In this document: piece after piece, positions 21,301-29,670 of the stretch
Layout of the letters: every line of letters starts with the position of its first letter
How positions within the stretch are numbered: the stretch's first letter is position 1
Source of the DNA: Planctomycetota bacterium
GTDB taxonomy: Bacteria > Planctomycetota > Phycisphaerae > UBA1845
DNA length: 64,000 nt
NCBI GenBank assembly: GCA_016200265.1
Contig: JACQFE010000047.1
Coordinates: 47,964 to 111,963 of the forward strand
Direction: 5' to 3'
Notes under the pieces: model-generated
The model's input: only the letters and a program-made list of their open reading frames with translations
Databases searched by the model: none
What the model was told of the DNA's origin: nothing
Position numbers and translations under genes: made by a program

Positions 21301-22976
21301 TAGTGGACCAGTTTACGGTCAAAGGCGACACCATTGCTAAGTCGCCATGCACAAATTCGAACGGAATCTGCAATTACACATTGGAGCGCGACGTCGAGCC
21401 GCCGCAGGCCAATGCAATCAATTTACCCTGGCGGGCCGCCATTGATCTTTCCTCTGCCGTTCAGCCAAAGCCTCCGGTTCCGGCGATCTGGAAAGAGCGC
21501 ATTGTGAACGGGCCGGTGGACAGCGGGCTTGGCACATGGACGAATCCGAATCTCTATGGTGGCACGCCGAAGCCGCAGCCTGTGGAAGTATTTCTTTCCA
21601 ATTCCGGAATGATGGGCGGCCAGTTGACCTATGGCGGCAGCCCGCCAGCGCCGATTGTTCCGGCGTTTCCCACGACCGGCTCAATGCTTTTTCTCATGCG
21701 CCATGCCAACCGCGCGATCTCCGATTTCTACAACGCTCCGCCGCCGCCCGGCACGGCCCGCACCGTGAAGAACCTTGCGTTCACGACACGATTGGCCGAG
21801 GCGCCGGCGGTCAAGCTTCCCAACGGAACGCCCGCGAATCCACCGAATATCTTCGAATGGCTGCAGATTGATAATGGCAGGTTGCCCCTTTTCGACATTG
21901 GCACCGACGGCACTGCGACACCGCCGGCGTTGCCGCCGCATAACGCCGCGCACCACATCTTGCCATCAACGACGCCAGTGAATGCTCCCGGCGAGTTGAA
22001 TACGCTTCCCTGGGGACAGCTTGTATTCGATTACTTCACGGCATTGCCGCTGAACAATCCCGGACCGTATTTCGATACGGCTGATCCTGCCAACGATGTG
22101 GCCGCCCCGGAATCGCAGCCGCGCGTGGATCTCGACGGGCTTCGCGTGCAGGGTCGGATCAACATCAATGCGGCCCCGTGGAAAGTTCTCGAAGGACTTC
22201 CGTTCCGCCCCATGCAGTATTTTCCGCTCAAGCCGACTGCGAGCACCGCGCCGTTGCTGGGTGATCGCATCAAGGCCGCCATTTATCCGCCACTGCCGTC
22301 GGCACTCACGCCGGCCGACGCCGAAGCGGGAGTGATCGGTGAATCGCTTGCGAAATCAATTGTCGCCTACCGCGATTTGCGAGCGTTTGCAGGCACCGGG
22401 AACTATGCTCCGCAGCTTCCGCTTCCAGCCGGGAGCACGACTCCTCCGTTCGGACGAGGCTGGTTGATGAAATTTGATCCGAACGATCCGCCGAACACAA
22501 CAGCGGATCCGATGTGGCGGCGAGGAACGGGTTTCCAATCGGTCGGCGAATTGGCTAACGTGCGGCACCCATTGTCTGCAGGAAACACCAACGGCCCTAG
22601 GAGCCTCGCGAATTACGCGTATCGATTCGATGCTGGCAACATTGATCCGACAGGCGCTGTACCAGTACCTCCCGCGCCGCCGACCGATTATCTCTCCGCG
22701 ATTGCAACGTTAGTGGCCTTGGGGGATTGGGTGACCGTTCGATCGGATGTGTTCACTGTATACGGCGTGATGCGGGGAGAAGATGATCTGGAATTGGCGA
22801 CGAATCCGCAGAGTCCGACGTTGGCTGAGAAAATGAGGATGTCGCAGGACGCCAACTCCCGCGCGATCCGCTTCCAGGAGACGATCGACCGCCTGCCGAC
22901 TCTTCTCGGCGCGCCGAAGCCGCAGCGGATCGGCGAGCGAACGATTTCCAACTACGCCGATTTCCGAAACGATTGA
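18363..22976 (+). CDS. Giant GspK/PilX-like protein with Cys-rich insertions (start codon uncertain)
   Basis: 'RRGSALVLVMTLLGILFVLGVAFM' N-term; 'RININAAPWKVLEGLPF', 'KSIVAYRDLRAF', 'FQSVGELANV' GspK-like C-term. Confidence 0.65.
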   Translation: MKRQNVKTSKRQNKCAAGMRHSRFAIRDSTLPANGASRCTLRRGSALVLVMTLLGILFVLGVAFMATMNFESQMMVSQSQRHNSDKSAGTMSDDMSGMMGGMMMGSPSVAFSTPSVVDSHGVYAEIPGVQNSVSSIEPLPNPGVDGIIDGFGPGTNDIRNDSTLTAYVNPSSVRGITSSPAPPPPGARDSRPLAVVLNSDPRAKDFVILTAVPPGFQLQCWPATCSKRCTDYGNDCANAGDCKNGDCRVLNLQRCISGPNDGLECADNGDCNPPGVSTFSCEGLRLLDADGDGVSDSIAVDARDFGFTDTQLATLGPQLNPKSKPNGRVSVAFRIVPHGGMVDLNSAHPKLIENALTVPDLHITADVAYGNFKHGPSGPARGLPQYAYPPESEERLLRRRNVLAPLSVAPSRLLGNSFAAAGASNVKTFQGDMPWQLLGPKPGGAASGNYQSVDPSDPFSHRYWPYSFQVVGNGIEKEAYSRSMQDVSAWEAKMEPNAAAVAEPATASDPLPAYNRNHLVTALSYDGLLQRGGRWGSNPNSSPADDLIARMASANFTASDPDCVAVQQSTLPLQLHVLPFEYPDYPDSIVDECCVTDPACKLNPRKGRLQLSLESLQSTCSGGPNAGKTCRNNSANQKSGGCGAPGICRGILVPPDPTNLNLANLAVVEFYHRMQRVVYDVFAMLLNNALSTPYFADISCNPSGANPDVDCSAGEYCDAPVGATAGVCRDVWTNQRHSINQLTRTAASLTANLIDYADADDNPTRIAIRDLDFNEADPRCDVGANAGQVCKLGSPSDCPGGVCVDKRNQLGREVRTCDGGSKANKVCQNTGDCLGGQCINLHYMYGVEKQPFITEVATYADNSRNPSQLLGRAVELFNPFPTAIDLNNTYFLYQVNAGATTPGAPIPLNASLPPGGGAAGSFATFITADATTRPLMLPAPALGVVVDLTGASALTFNDGATLYLVRRFNYPGDPTSTDIVVDQFTVKGDTIAKSPCTNSNGICNYTLERDVEPPQANAINLPWRAAIDLSSAVQPKPPVPAIWKERIVNGPVDSGLGTWTNPNLYGGTPKPQPVEVFLSNSGMMGGQLTYGGSPPAPIVPAFPTTGSMLFLMRHANRAISDFYNAPPPPGTARTVKNLAFTTRLAEAPAVKLPNGTPANPPNIFEWLQIDNGRLPLFDIGTDGTATPPALPPHNAAHHILPSTTPVNAPGELNTLPWGQLVFDYFTALPLNNPGPYFDTADPANDVAAPESQPRVDLDGLRVQGRININAAPWKVLEGLPFRPMQYFPLKPTASTAPLLGDRIKAAIYPPLPSALTPADAEAGVIGESLAKSIVAYRDLRAFAGTGNYAPQLPLPAGSTTPPFGRGWLMKFDPNDPPNTTADPMWRRGTGFQSVGELANVRHPLSAGNTNGPRSLANYAYRFDAGNIDPTGAVPVPPAPPTDYLSAIATLVALGDWVTVRSDVFTVYGVMRGEDDLELATNPQSPTLAEKMRMSQDANSRAIRFQETIDRLPTLLGAPKPQRIGERTISNYADFRND
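18365..18452. repeat. Octamer array (GTCAAAAC)n followed by heptamer array (ATTCGCG)n
   Basis: aaacgtcaaaacgtcaaaacgtcaaaacgtcaaaac ... attcgcgattcgcgattcgcgattcgac. Confidence 0.85.
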
Positions 22977-23383
22977 CGAAACGTCGAAATGGGGGACGGC
23001 TCGAAACCACCGCAGAAACCGTATGGAATCAGGAAAGAGTCGGTCCGATCATTGAGAGAACTACAAGAACCCGGCCAGTTCCTGTTTCGACTTTTGGACG
23101 TTTCGACTTTTCCTAAGCCACGTCCGGTAATTCGGACCAAGGCTTCACAATCTTTGGTTGGTATCGACATCGCCTCCGGACTATAATCGCCAGGGAATCA
23201 GGAGGGGATTCAGTGGATCATCGTATTGACTCAGAAGCCGCTGGTGTTTGCGGCCTGGAGTCGCCAGTCCTCGCGTAGGCGGCAAAGCCCGTCGCAAATT
23301 CCCTGTACCCTGAACACAAGGCCCCGATTGGGGCCGAATTCGCCTGCGGGTCAGGCGGATGAATCATCATGGAGAAGTGAACG

Positions 23384-26300
23384 ATGCGGAATTGGCAACG
23401 ACGACGTGTGATGATTGAGGCGGTCTTGTTCACATTCGCGGCCGCCGCGATCGGTGCTGAGCGACCCGACGGCGTCAAGCCGCCGGTTCCGCGATCGCGT
23501 CAGATCGATCCTGATCTCGGCGATCAGTTGCCCGCGCGCGAGCCAACAGAAGGCGGCGTGAGCGACGTGACCGCCGCAACGAACTGCGCGACCATCGGCA
23601 GCTATACCTTGCCGGCCAGCGGCACGAATCGGTTTCGTGGAAATTCGTATCGCATTGACGTCCAGTCGCGGCTGACCGCAGTCCAGATGGAATTGGCGTT
23701 TGCCGGCACTACGAATCTTTATGTGTCGATATTTCAACGGCAGCAGGACGGGTCGTACATACGATATTCCGGTTGGCCGGCAAATGACGTTGTAATCACC
23801 AACGCCGTCGGCCAAGGTACTTCGACGCCGAAGTTTTACACCACAGAGAACGGTACTCCGAGCATTTCCAGCTCCGGCGTGCTGCTGGAGCCTGGCGATT
23901 ATGCCATCGGTTTCGCGTGGTCTCCTTCGATCACGTACGCCCGCGACAATGATTTCTATCCCCAGGATTTTTCCCGCGGCCAGATTCTGGGGCTTTTGAG
24001 TGTCAACGGCGTGACGCTGCCTGTCTCTGCGACGACGGACTTTGGTGATCCATTCACCGGCGGCGCCTACTCGATGCAGCTTTGTTTTCAGCCGGTTGCG
24101 GGAGCGTGTTGTTCTGTTTTTCAATTTGGAAGTGAAGGCTGCCGCGACGTGCCTCCGGATCAGTGCAATGCGTCCGATGCCGTGTTTCATGGCGAGCTGA
24201 CCAGTTGCGCGAATACGCCGTGCAACTTCGGAGCTTGCTGCGATTCTTGTGGGCATTGCATTGGCGATGAACTTGCCCCAGAGGCATGCACGAACAGGGG
24301 TGGTGTCACACATTGGCCCTCCATCAGTTGCCCGGCTTCGGGTTCACAGCAAGAACAAGACCTCTGCCCAAAGACCACGGGCGCGTGCTGCAGGAATGAA
24401 CACTGTGATGTGAAATGCAAACCGGATTGTGATGCGATTGGCGGCACCTATGGCGGCGATGGCACAACCTGCACGCCGAACAAGTGCCAGGGAGCTTGTT
24501 GCATCGGCGGACTGGGTTGTTTCGATAAGACAAGCGTTCATTGCTCGGGCCTGAACGGAACGTACCACGGCGATGGCACCGCCTGCGCGACGGAAGACTG
24601 CAACGGTGCGTGCTGCGTCACACAGGGCACGGATCACACGTGCATACCCAATTCGACACGAGAAGCTTGTTTTGCATTCGGCCCGCCGCCGAATCGCACT
24701 CCCAACGGGCTGGTTGGAGCTGTCTTCAACGGCGAAGCCACAGATTGTCCGTTTCCAACCTGTATAGGTGGGACCAATGACGGCAGCGTGTGCAACTTCG
24801 ATCCACAACAGGGGCCGCTTTGCTCCGGTGGCGGCACATGCGATTTCTGCCATGTCGCAAATGCGGGGTCATGTTGCCTACCTGACGGCACGTGCGTAAA
24901 CACGATCAAGACGACCTGCGATTCCGCGTTGGGTGCGGACTCATCGGTATCAGGAGCTTTTGTCGCGAATGCGCAATGCATCCAATTCACCTGCAACATT
25001 GGCCGCTGCTGCTTCGCAGATGCCGTAGGCTCATGCGAGAGATTGACATCTGCAGCCTGTGCGGCTTCCGGCGGTTCATTCGACGGATCGCGCACGGATT
25101 GCCCCGCAGGAGCCTGCAGTGCAAATATTCCCAAGGGTGCGTGCTGCGGTACGACTGCCGGTGATTGCACGACGGTCACAAAGGCCAATTGCACCAGCAA
25201 TCGTGTGTATGCGGGCGACGGAACGAGTTGTGGAACGGCAGGCATTTGTCCTGGCTTTGGCGCATGCTGCCAACCAAATAGCGCAAACCCCTGCCAGGAC
25301 AAAGTGACCCGGTCCTATTGCGAATTGATCAATGGTTCAGATATCTACTACAACGGGGATACCACAACTTGCCAGGACCCCGATGTTTCCTGTGACCAAC
25401 GTGGGAGTTGCTGTACGGCTGACGCCTGCCTGAATGTCTTGGAATCAGATTGCAACGCGCTCGTCCCCCCTGGTCATTTCAAGGGCGCCCGTTCGTCATG
25501 TGACCAGTGCAACCTGCGCGACTCGTGTTGCAGGCTCGATGGGACGTGTCAAGACAATGTCCTCCAAAGCGAATGCTCGGGGCCTGGCGAAATATACGGC
25601 ACGAATGGCTCCTCCGATGTTTGCTTCGTGACCTTCGGATGTTCTCCACGCGGAGCCTGTTGTACGCCGGATGGGCAGTGCCTGGACGCGCAGTCGAGCG
25701 CGGATTGTTCCGGGGTTCAGGGAGCGTTGTACGCCGGCGACGGAAGCACCTGTGACCAGAACGCGAATCTGTGCAAGATCGGGGCCTGTTGCAACGACAG
25801 CTCACCCCAAACTGCGTGCGTGGAGACATCTTATTTGGCGTGCCATAACAACGGCCTGGCCTATCGCGGCCCGGGAACTTCCTGCGACGATGCGCTGTGT
25901 GGAATGGGTGCGTGCTGTCAGTTAAATAACCCAACATGTACCCCGCGCACGCAAGCCGCTTGTGTGGCCATTAGTGGGGCCAGTTTCAGCGGATACGGCA
26001 AAGCCTGCGAAACCGACACTTGCGTCCAGAGCGCTTGCTGCGTGCCGAGTTCGAGTCAATGTCAATCGCGAACGCGGCAATCGTGCGAACTCGTCGGCGG
26101 CAGTTATCTTGTAGCGGCGACCTGCTCCACGGGTTCCTGCAATTTCTGCACGCAGAGCATCAAGTCGAGTGACCCGGCGACCTGCGAAATCGATGCCCGC
26201 CAGCCGCACGATCCGACCAATGCGTCAATTCGCCAGGGGCTGCAGTCCATTCAAATTACGTTTACTTGCGACACGGCTGGTCTGACGTCGGCGGATTTGG

Positions 26301-26734
26301 TGGTCACGTCGACAGGTGGAAGTGCCAACCCCGCCCCGACGCCGCCAGCGATCGATCATATCACCAAGTCTGGCAGTGCATTGACGGTTTTCTTAGACGT
26401 TCCAATTCCCGATGGGGGCTATACGTGCGTGACGCATGTTCCGAGCCAGACATTCGTTTGCTTTGGCTCGCTGCCGGGCGATGTGGATGGCAACCGCATT
26501 GTGGCCGCCGCGGATATTTGCTCGCTCGTCGGAGATTTCGGCGGAATCAATGAAAGCACGATCTGTACGACCGTGACAGTTCCGGCGCTCACCCTCGACA
26601 AATGCGATCTGGACCGCAGCGGCACATGCACGCCGCTGGATATCCTGACCGCGATCGACTTGTTCAGCGGCGCGCAGGCATTCTCTGTCTGGAAAGATGC
26701 GACGTTGCCGACTTGTCCGACGCCGGGGCCGTAA
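23384..26734 (+). CDS. Secreted Cys-rich repeat protein (about 15 'GACC' units) with C-terminal dockerin-like Ca-binding pair
   Basis: Signal peptide-like N-term; repeated 'GACC...C...C...GG.Y.GDGT.C...C'; 'GDVDGNRIVAAADICSLVGDF...CDLDRSGTCTPLDILTAIDL'. Confidence 0.8.
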   Translation: MRNWQRRRVMIEAVLFTFAAAAIGAERPDGVKPPVPRSRQIDPDLGDQLPAREPTEGGVSDVTAATNCATIGSYTLPASGTNRFRGNSYRIDVQSRLTAVQMELAFAGTTNLYVSIFQRQQDGSYIRYSGWPANDVVITNAVGQGTSTPKFYTTENGTPSISSSGVLLEPGDYAIGFAWSPSITYARDNDFYPQDFSRGQILGLLSVNGVTLPVSATTDFGDPFTGGAYSMQLCFQPVAGACCSVFQFGSEGCRDVPPDQCNASDAVFHGELTSCANTPCNFGACCDSCGHCIGDELAPEACTNRGGVTHWPSISCPASGSQQEQDLCPKTTGACCRNEHCDVKCKPDCDAIGGTYGGDGTTCTPNKCQGACCIGGLGCFDKTSVHCSGLNGTYHGDGTACATEDCNGACCVTQGTDHTCIPNSTREACFAFGPPPNRTPNGLVGAVFNGEATDCPFPTCIGGTNDGSVCNFDPQQGPLCSGGGTCDFCHVANAGSCCLPDGTCVNTIKTTCDSALGADSSVSGAFVANAQCIQFTCNIGRCCFADAVGSCERLTSAACAASGGSFDGSRTDCPAGACSANIPKGACCGTTAGDCTTVTKANCTSNRVYAGDGTSCGTAGICPGFGACCQPNSANPCQDKVTRSYCELINGSDIYYNGDTTTCQDPDVSCDQRGSCCTADACLNVLESDCNALVPPGHFKGARSSCDQCNLRDSCCRLDGTCQDNVLQSECSGPGEIYGTNGSSDVCFVTFGCSPRGACCTPDGQCLDAQSSADCSGVQGALYAGDGSTCDQNANLCKIGACCNDSSPQTACVETSYLACHNNGLAYRGPGTSCDDALCGMGACCQLNNPTCTPRTQAACVAISGASFSGYGKACETDTCVQSACCVPSSSQCQSRTRQSCELVGGSYLVAATCSTGSCNFCTQSIKSSDPATCEIDARQPHDPTNASIRQGLQSIQITFTCDTAGLTSADLVVTSTGGSANPAPTPPAIDHITKSGSALTVFLDVPIPDGGYTCVTHVPSQTFVCFGSLPGDVDGNRIVAAADICSLVGDFGGINESTICTTVTVPALTLDKCDLDRSGTCTPLDILTAIDLFSGAQAFSVWKDATLPTCPTPGP

Positions 26735-26860
26735 CGCAATGGGCAGGCGTTGACCTCGATGCAATGCGTTGAATACCATCGATAAGCGAGATGCTTCAAT
26801 TCGCTCAGCATGACGCACCTAGCCTTGCTCCTCTCCGCGACCGCTCTACGATGTCACCGT

Positions 26861-27460
26861 ATGCTCGGGCGCTCCGCAATCATCTTCGACCTCGACGGCA
26901 CCATCACCAGGCCATATATCGATTTCGACGCCATTCGGCGCGACATCGGAATTGCATCAGGAACCATTCTCGAAGCGATAGCTCAAATGGATTCCGCGAC
27001 GCGGGCACAGGCGGAGGAAATTGTGCTGCGGCATGAATGGGAGGCCGCAAGAAACGGCGACATCTATGACGACGCGGTCGAGGTGCTTGAGGCCTGTCGG
27101 ACGAACGGATTTGCGACGGCCGTTCTCACGCGAAATGCCCGTGCGGTCGTCGACTATCTCATCGATCGTTACAGGCTCCGCTTCGACACGATTCGCACGC
27201 GCGAGGACGGCGCGGTGAAGCCTTCGCCGGAGCCGGTGTATTCGATATGCCGCGAATTGCAGGTTGATCCGCGAGATAGCTGGATGGTGGGAGATTTCCT
27301 CTATGACATCCGATCCGGACGCTCAGCCGGAACCGGCACGATCCTGATGATCGGCGATGGGCCGGTTCCCGATTACGCGGGACAGGCCGATTATATCATT
27401 CGCCGGCTGCGCGAAATTCCCGCGATTCTGGACTTTGCCAATTCGAGCAATTCACACTGA
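26861..27460 (+). CDS. HAD-superfamily hydrolase
   Basis: 'IIFDLDGTI', 'VLTRNAR', 'MVGDFLYDI'. Confidence 0.9.
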   Translation: MLGRSAIIFDLDGTITRPYIDFDAIRRDIGIASGTILEAIAQMDSATRAQAEEIVLRHEWEAARNGDIYDDAVEVLEACRTNGFATAVLTRNARAVVDYLIDRYRLRFDTIRTREDGAVKPSPEPVYSICRELQVDPRDSWMVGDFLYDIRSGRSAGTGTILMIGDGPVPDYAGQADYIIRRLREIPAILDFANSSNSH

Positions 27461-27463
27461 ACT

Positions 27464-27528
27464 GTAGCGTCGGGCCTTTTGCCCGACGCCGTCATCCCGC
27501 GTCACCTACAAGGGGTGACGCTACAGTG
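27464..27528. repeat. Double-hairpin REP-like element between convergent genes
   Basis: tgtagcgtcgggccttttgcccgacg...cgcgtcacctacaaggggtgacgctaca; near match at 42899-42962. Confidence 0.8.
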
Positions 27529-27558
27529 GACCGTGAATCGTTCCAAGCCAGAGTTCGT

Positions 27559-28713
27559 TCAAAGTGAATCAAATGGATCTCGATCGGCTGCGCTAACGTC
27601 GACTCGAATACCTTGCACGGATTTTGCAATCGCATCGCGGAGTGAATGAAGCACGGGCCGCTCGCTGGCCCAGTGCCCGAGAGCGATCGCCGCACAGCCG
27701 TGACGCTGAATTTGCAGCGCGTTGTGATGACGAATCTCGCCAGTCACGATCACGTCGCGCGGCGTCAGAGGAATCTGGAATGGCAACGAGCCCGCCGATC
27801 CTACCACGATCACGGCTCGATCGACAACTTTGTCCGGCGAGCCGATGAATTGCATGTTCTTGGCATTGGTCGCGCGCTTTAATTTTCGTGTGAGATCGCG
27901 AAGTGACAACGGTTTCTCCAATCGACCGACTCGACCGATCCCACGAATTGGTCGGCTGCGAAGCGGATAAATATCGAAAGCGGGCTCTTCATAAGGGTGC
28001 GCACTGCGCATGGCCGCAATGACAGCGGGAATATCTCGCGATCGTAAAATCGTTTCGAGCCGAACTTCCTCAACGCGTTCAAAGTGCTCGCTGGATCCCA
28101 CGTTCGGATTCGTCGTTTCGTTCCCAAAGAAAGTGCCTTCACCACTGGTTCGAAAGCTGCACTGGCTGTACTCCCCGATGTGCCCGGCGCCCGCCTGAAA
28201 CATCGCGTCGGCCACTATCTCCACGGCATTGTGCGGAACGAAAACGACGATCTTGCACTCATTTCGCGAAGCATCATCAACGGTCACGAGCGCTTCACAG
28301 GCGTCGATTCCGCAAAGCCGCGCGAGACAATCATTTGTACCGCCGTCCGCGGCATCCAATGCCGTATGCGGTGTGTAGATCGCGACTCCTTCGCGGATGC
28401 ACTGGTACGCCAGCGCTTCCATGCCGGTTCCAGGTCGAACCAAAGAACGAATGGGCTTGAAGATCGGCGGGTGATACGAAACGATGAAATCAATGGACGC
28501 GTCCATCGCCTCGCGCACGACCGGCTCGGTAAGATCGATGGCAAGCATAACATGACGCACGTTTGCGTCGCGATCTCCGGCAAGCAATCCGACGTTGTCC
28601 CAATCCTGGGCCAATTTCAAGGGGACAATGGATTCCAACGCTCCACACATGTCGGCGACGGTGACGCCACGCGGCACTCTTGATTGTTTCGGCTTCCTCA
28701 TTGTTTGTCGCAT
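27559..28713 (-). CDS. Nif3-like dinuclear metal center protein
   Basis: 'LAQDWDNVGLLAGD', 'YHPPIFKPI', 'YTPHTALDAADGGTND', C-term 'GEIRHHNAL'. Confidence 0.9.
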   Translation of the reverse strand: MRQTMRKPKQSRVPRGVTVADMCGALESIVPLKLAQDWDNVGLLAGDRDANVRHVMLAIDLTEPVVREAMDASIDFIVSYHPPIFKPIRSLVRPGTGMEALAYQCIREGVAIYTPHTALDAADGGTNDCLARLCGIDACEALVTVDDASRNECKIVVFVPHNAVEIVADAMFQAGAGHIGEYSQCSFRTSGEGTFFGNETTNPNVGSSEHFERVEEVRLETILRSRDIPAVIAAMRSAHPYEEPAFDIYPLRSRPIRGIGRVGRLEKPLSLRDLTRKLKRATNAKNMQFIGSPDKVVDRAVIVVGSAGSLPFQIPLTPRDVIVTGEIRHHNALQIQRHGCAAIALGHWASERPVLHSLRDAIAKSVQGIRVDVSAADRDPFDSL

Positions 28714-29561
28714 TCCGATTTGACCAACGCGCGATAGGCCTTTGAAATCCGGCCCGTCATTTCACCCACCCGAGAGCCCGAAATTTCGCTCTTCTCCACC
28801 CGAACCACGGGCAAAACCTGCATGATGGAATTGGTGATGAAAACCTCGTCCGCATTCAGCACGTCATGAATGCCCAAGTCAGTCTCCTCCGACTCGATGC
28901 CTTCCTTGCGAGCCAAATCCAGAACAATGCCGCGTGTGATTCCCGGCAGCACCGGTGTATCGAGCGGCGGCGTCGCGAGAGTTCCACCCCGGACGACGAA
29001 GACATTGCTAATGCACCCTTCGGCCAGCGTGTGTCGCGTCGTGAACCATAGCGCTTCAACGCACCGCGCTCGACGGGCCTCGCGCAGTCCGAGGAGCCTT
29101 GGCAAATACGATGTCGTCTTGTGCGGCGCAATCGGATCATTGGGCGACACTTTGTACTCGCATACCGCGACCTGAACGCCGGTCTCATCCAATTCCGCAG
29201 GATACTCCGAGAGCGGAGCGGCCGTCAGGCAAACCGTCGGTGACAATCCGCCCTCACCGCCCTCAAGCATGGATCCTGCCGTCACAGTGAGCCTCACCCG
29301 CGCCGCATCGAGCATGTTGCGGGTGAGTAATTCTTCACAAATTGCGGCGGAAGGCAGCGATTCTCGCTCCAGCGGTTGCAGAATGGTTTTGGCGGAATTG
29401 CGTAATCGCTCGATGTGCGCTTCGAGTCGGAACACGCGGCCATTCTGTGCCCGCATGGTCTCGAACAACCCCGCCCCGTGCAGCCAGCCGCCGTCGAAGA
29501 CGCTCGCTCGTGCGTCATTGGCCGACATGAACTGACCATTGAAATAAACCGTCGCAGTCAT
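28698..29561 (-). CDS. pabC: Class IV aminotransferase, probable 4-amino-4-deoxychorismate lyase
   Basis: 'GWLHGAGLFETMRAQNGRVFRLEAHIERL', 'LPGITRGIVLDLA', 'EVFITNSIMQVLPV'; adjacent to pabB. Confidence 0.75.
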   Translation of the reverse strand: MTATVYFNGQFMSANDARASVFDGGWLHGAGLFETMRAQNGRVFRLEAHIERLRNSAKTILQPLERESLPSAAICEELLTRNMLDAARVRLTVTAGSMLEGGEGGLSPTVCLTAAPLSEYPAELDETGVQVAVCEYKVSPNDPIAPHKTTSYLPRLLGLREARRARCVEALWFTTRHTLAEGCISNVFVVRGGTLATPPLDTPVLPGITRGIVLDLARKEGIESEETDLGIHDVLNADEVFITNSIMQVLPVVRVEKSEISGSRVGEMTGRISKAYRALVKSECDKQ

Positions 29562-29670
29562 GGAGTGTTCTCAGGATACATACTATTCGTCATGCTGAGC
29601 GTAGCGAAGCATCTCCTTGAGATTCTTCGCTCTGCTAAAGCAGAGCTCAGAATGACGATGGGATTCAATC

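Noticed and set aside
16758-22976. Complete type II secretion operon
   Set aside because: Only pseudopilin-like genes are present; no secretin, ATPase or inner-membrane platform gene in the window.
23351-24313. 320-aa minus-strand ORF
   Set aside because: Antisense to the Cys-rich repeat protein; no domain features.
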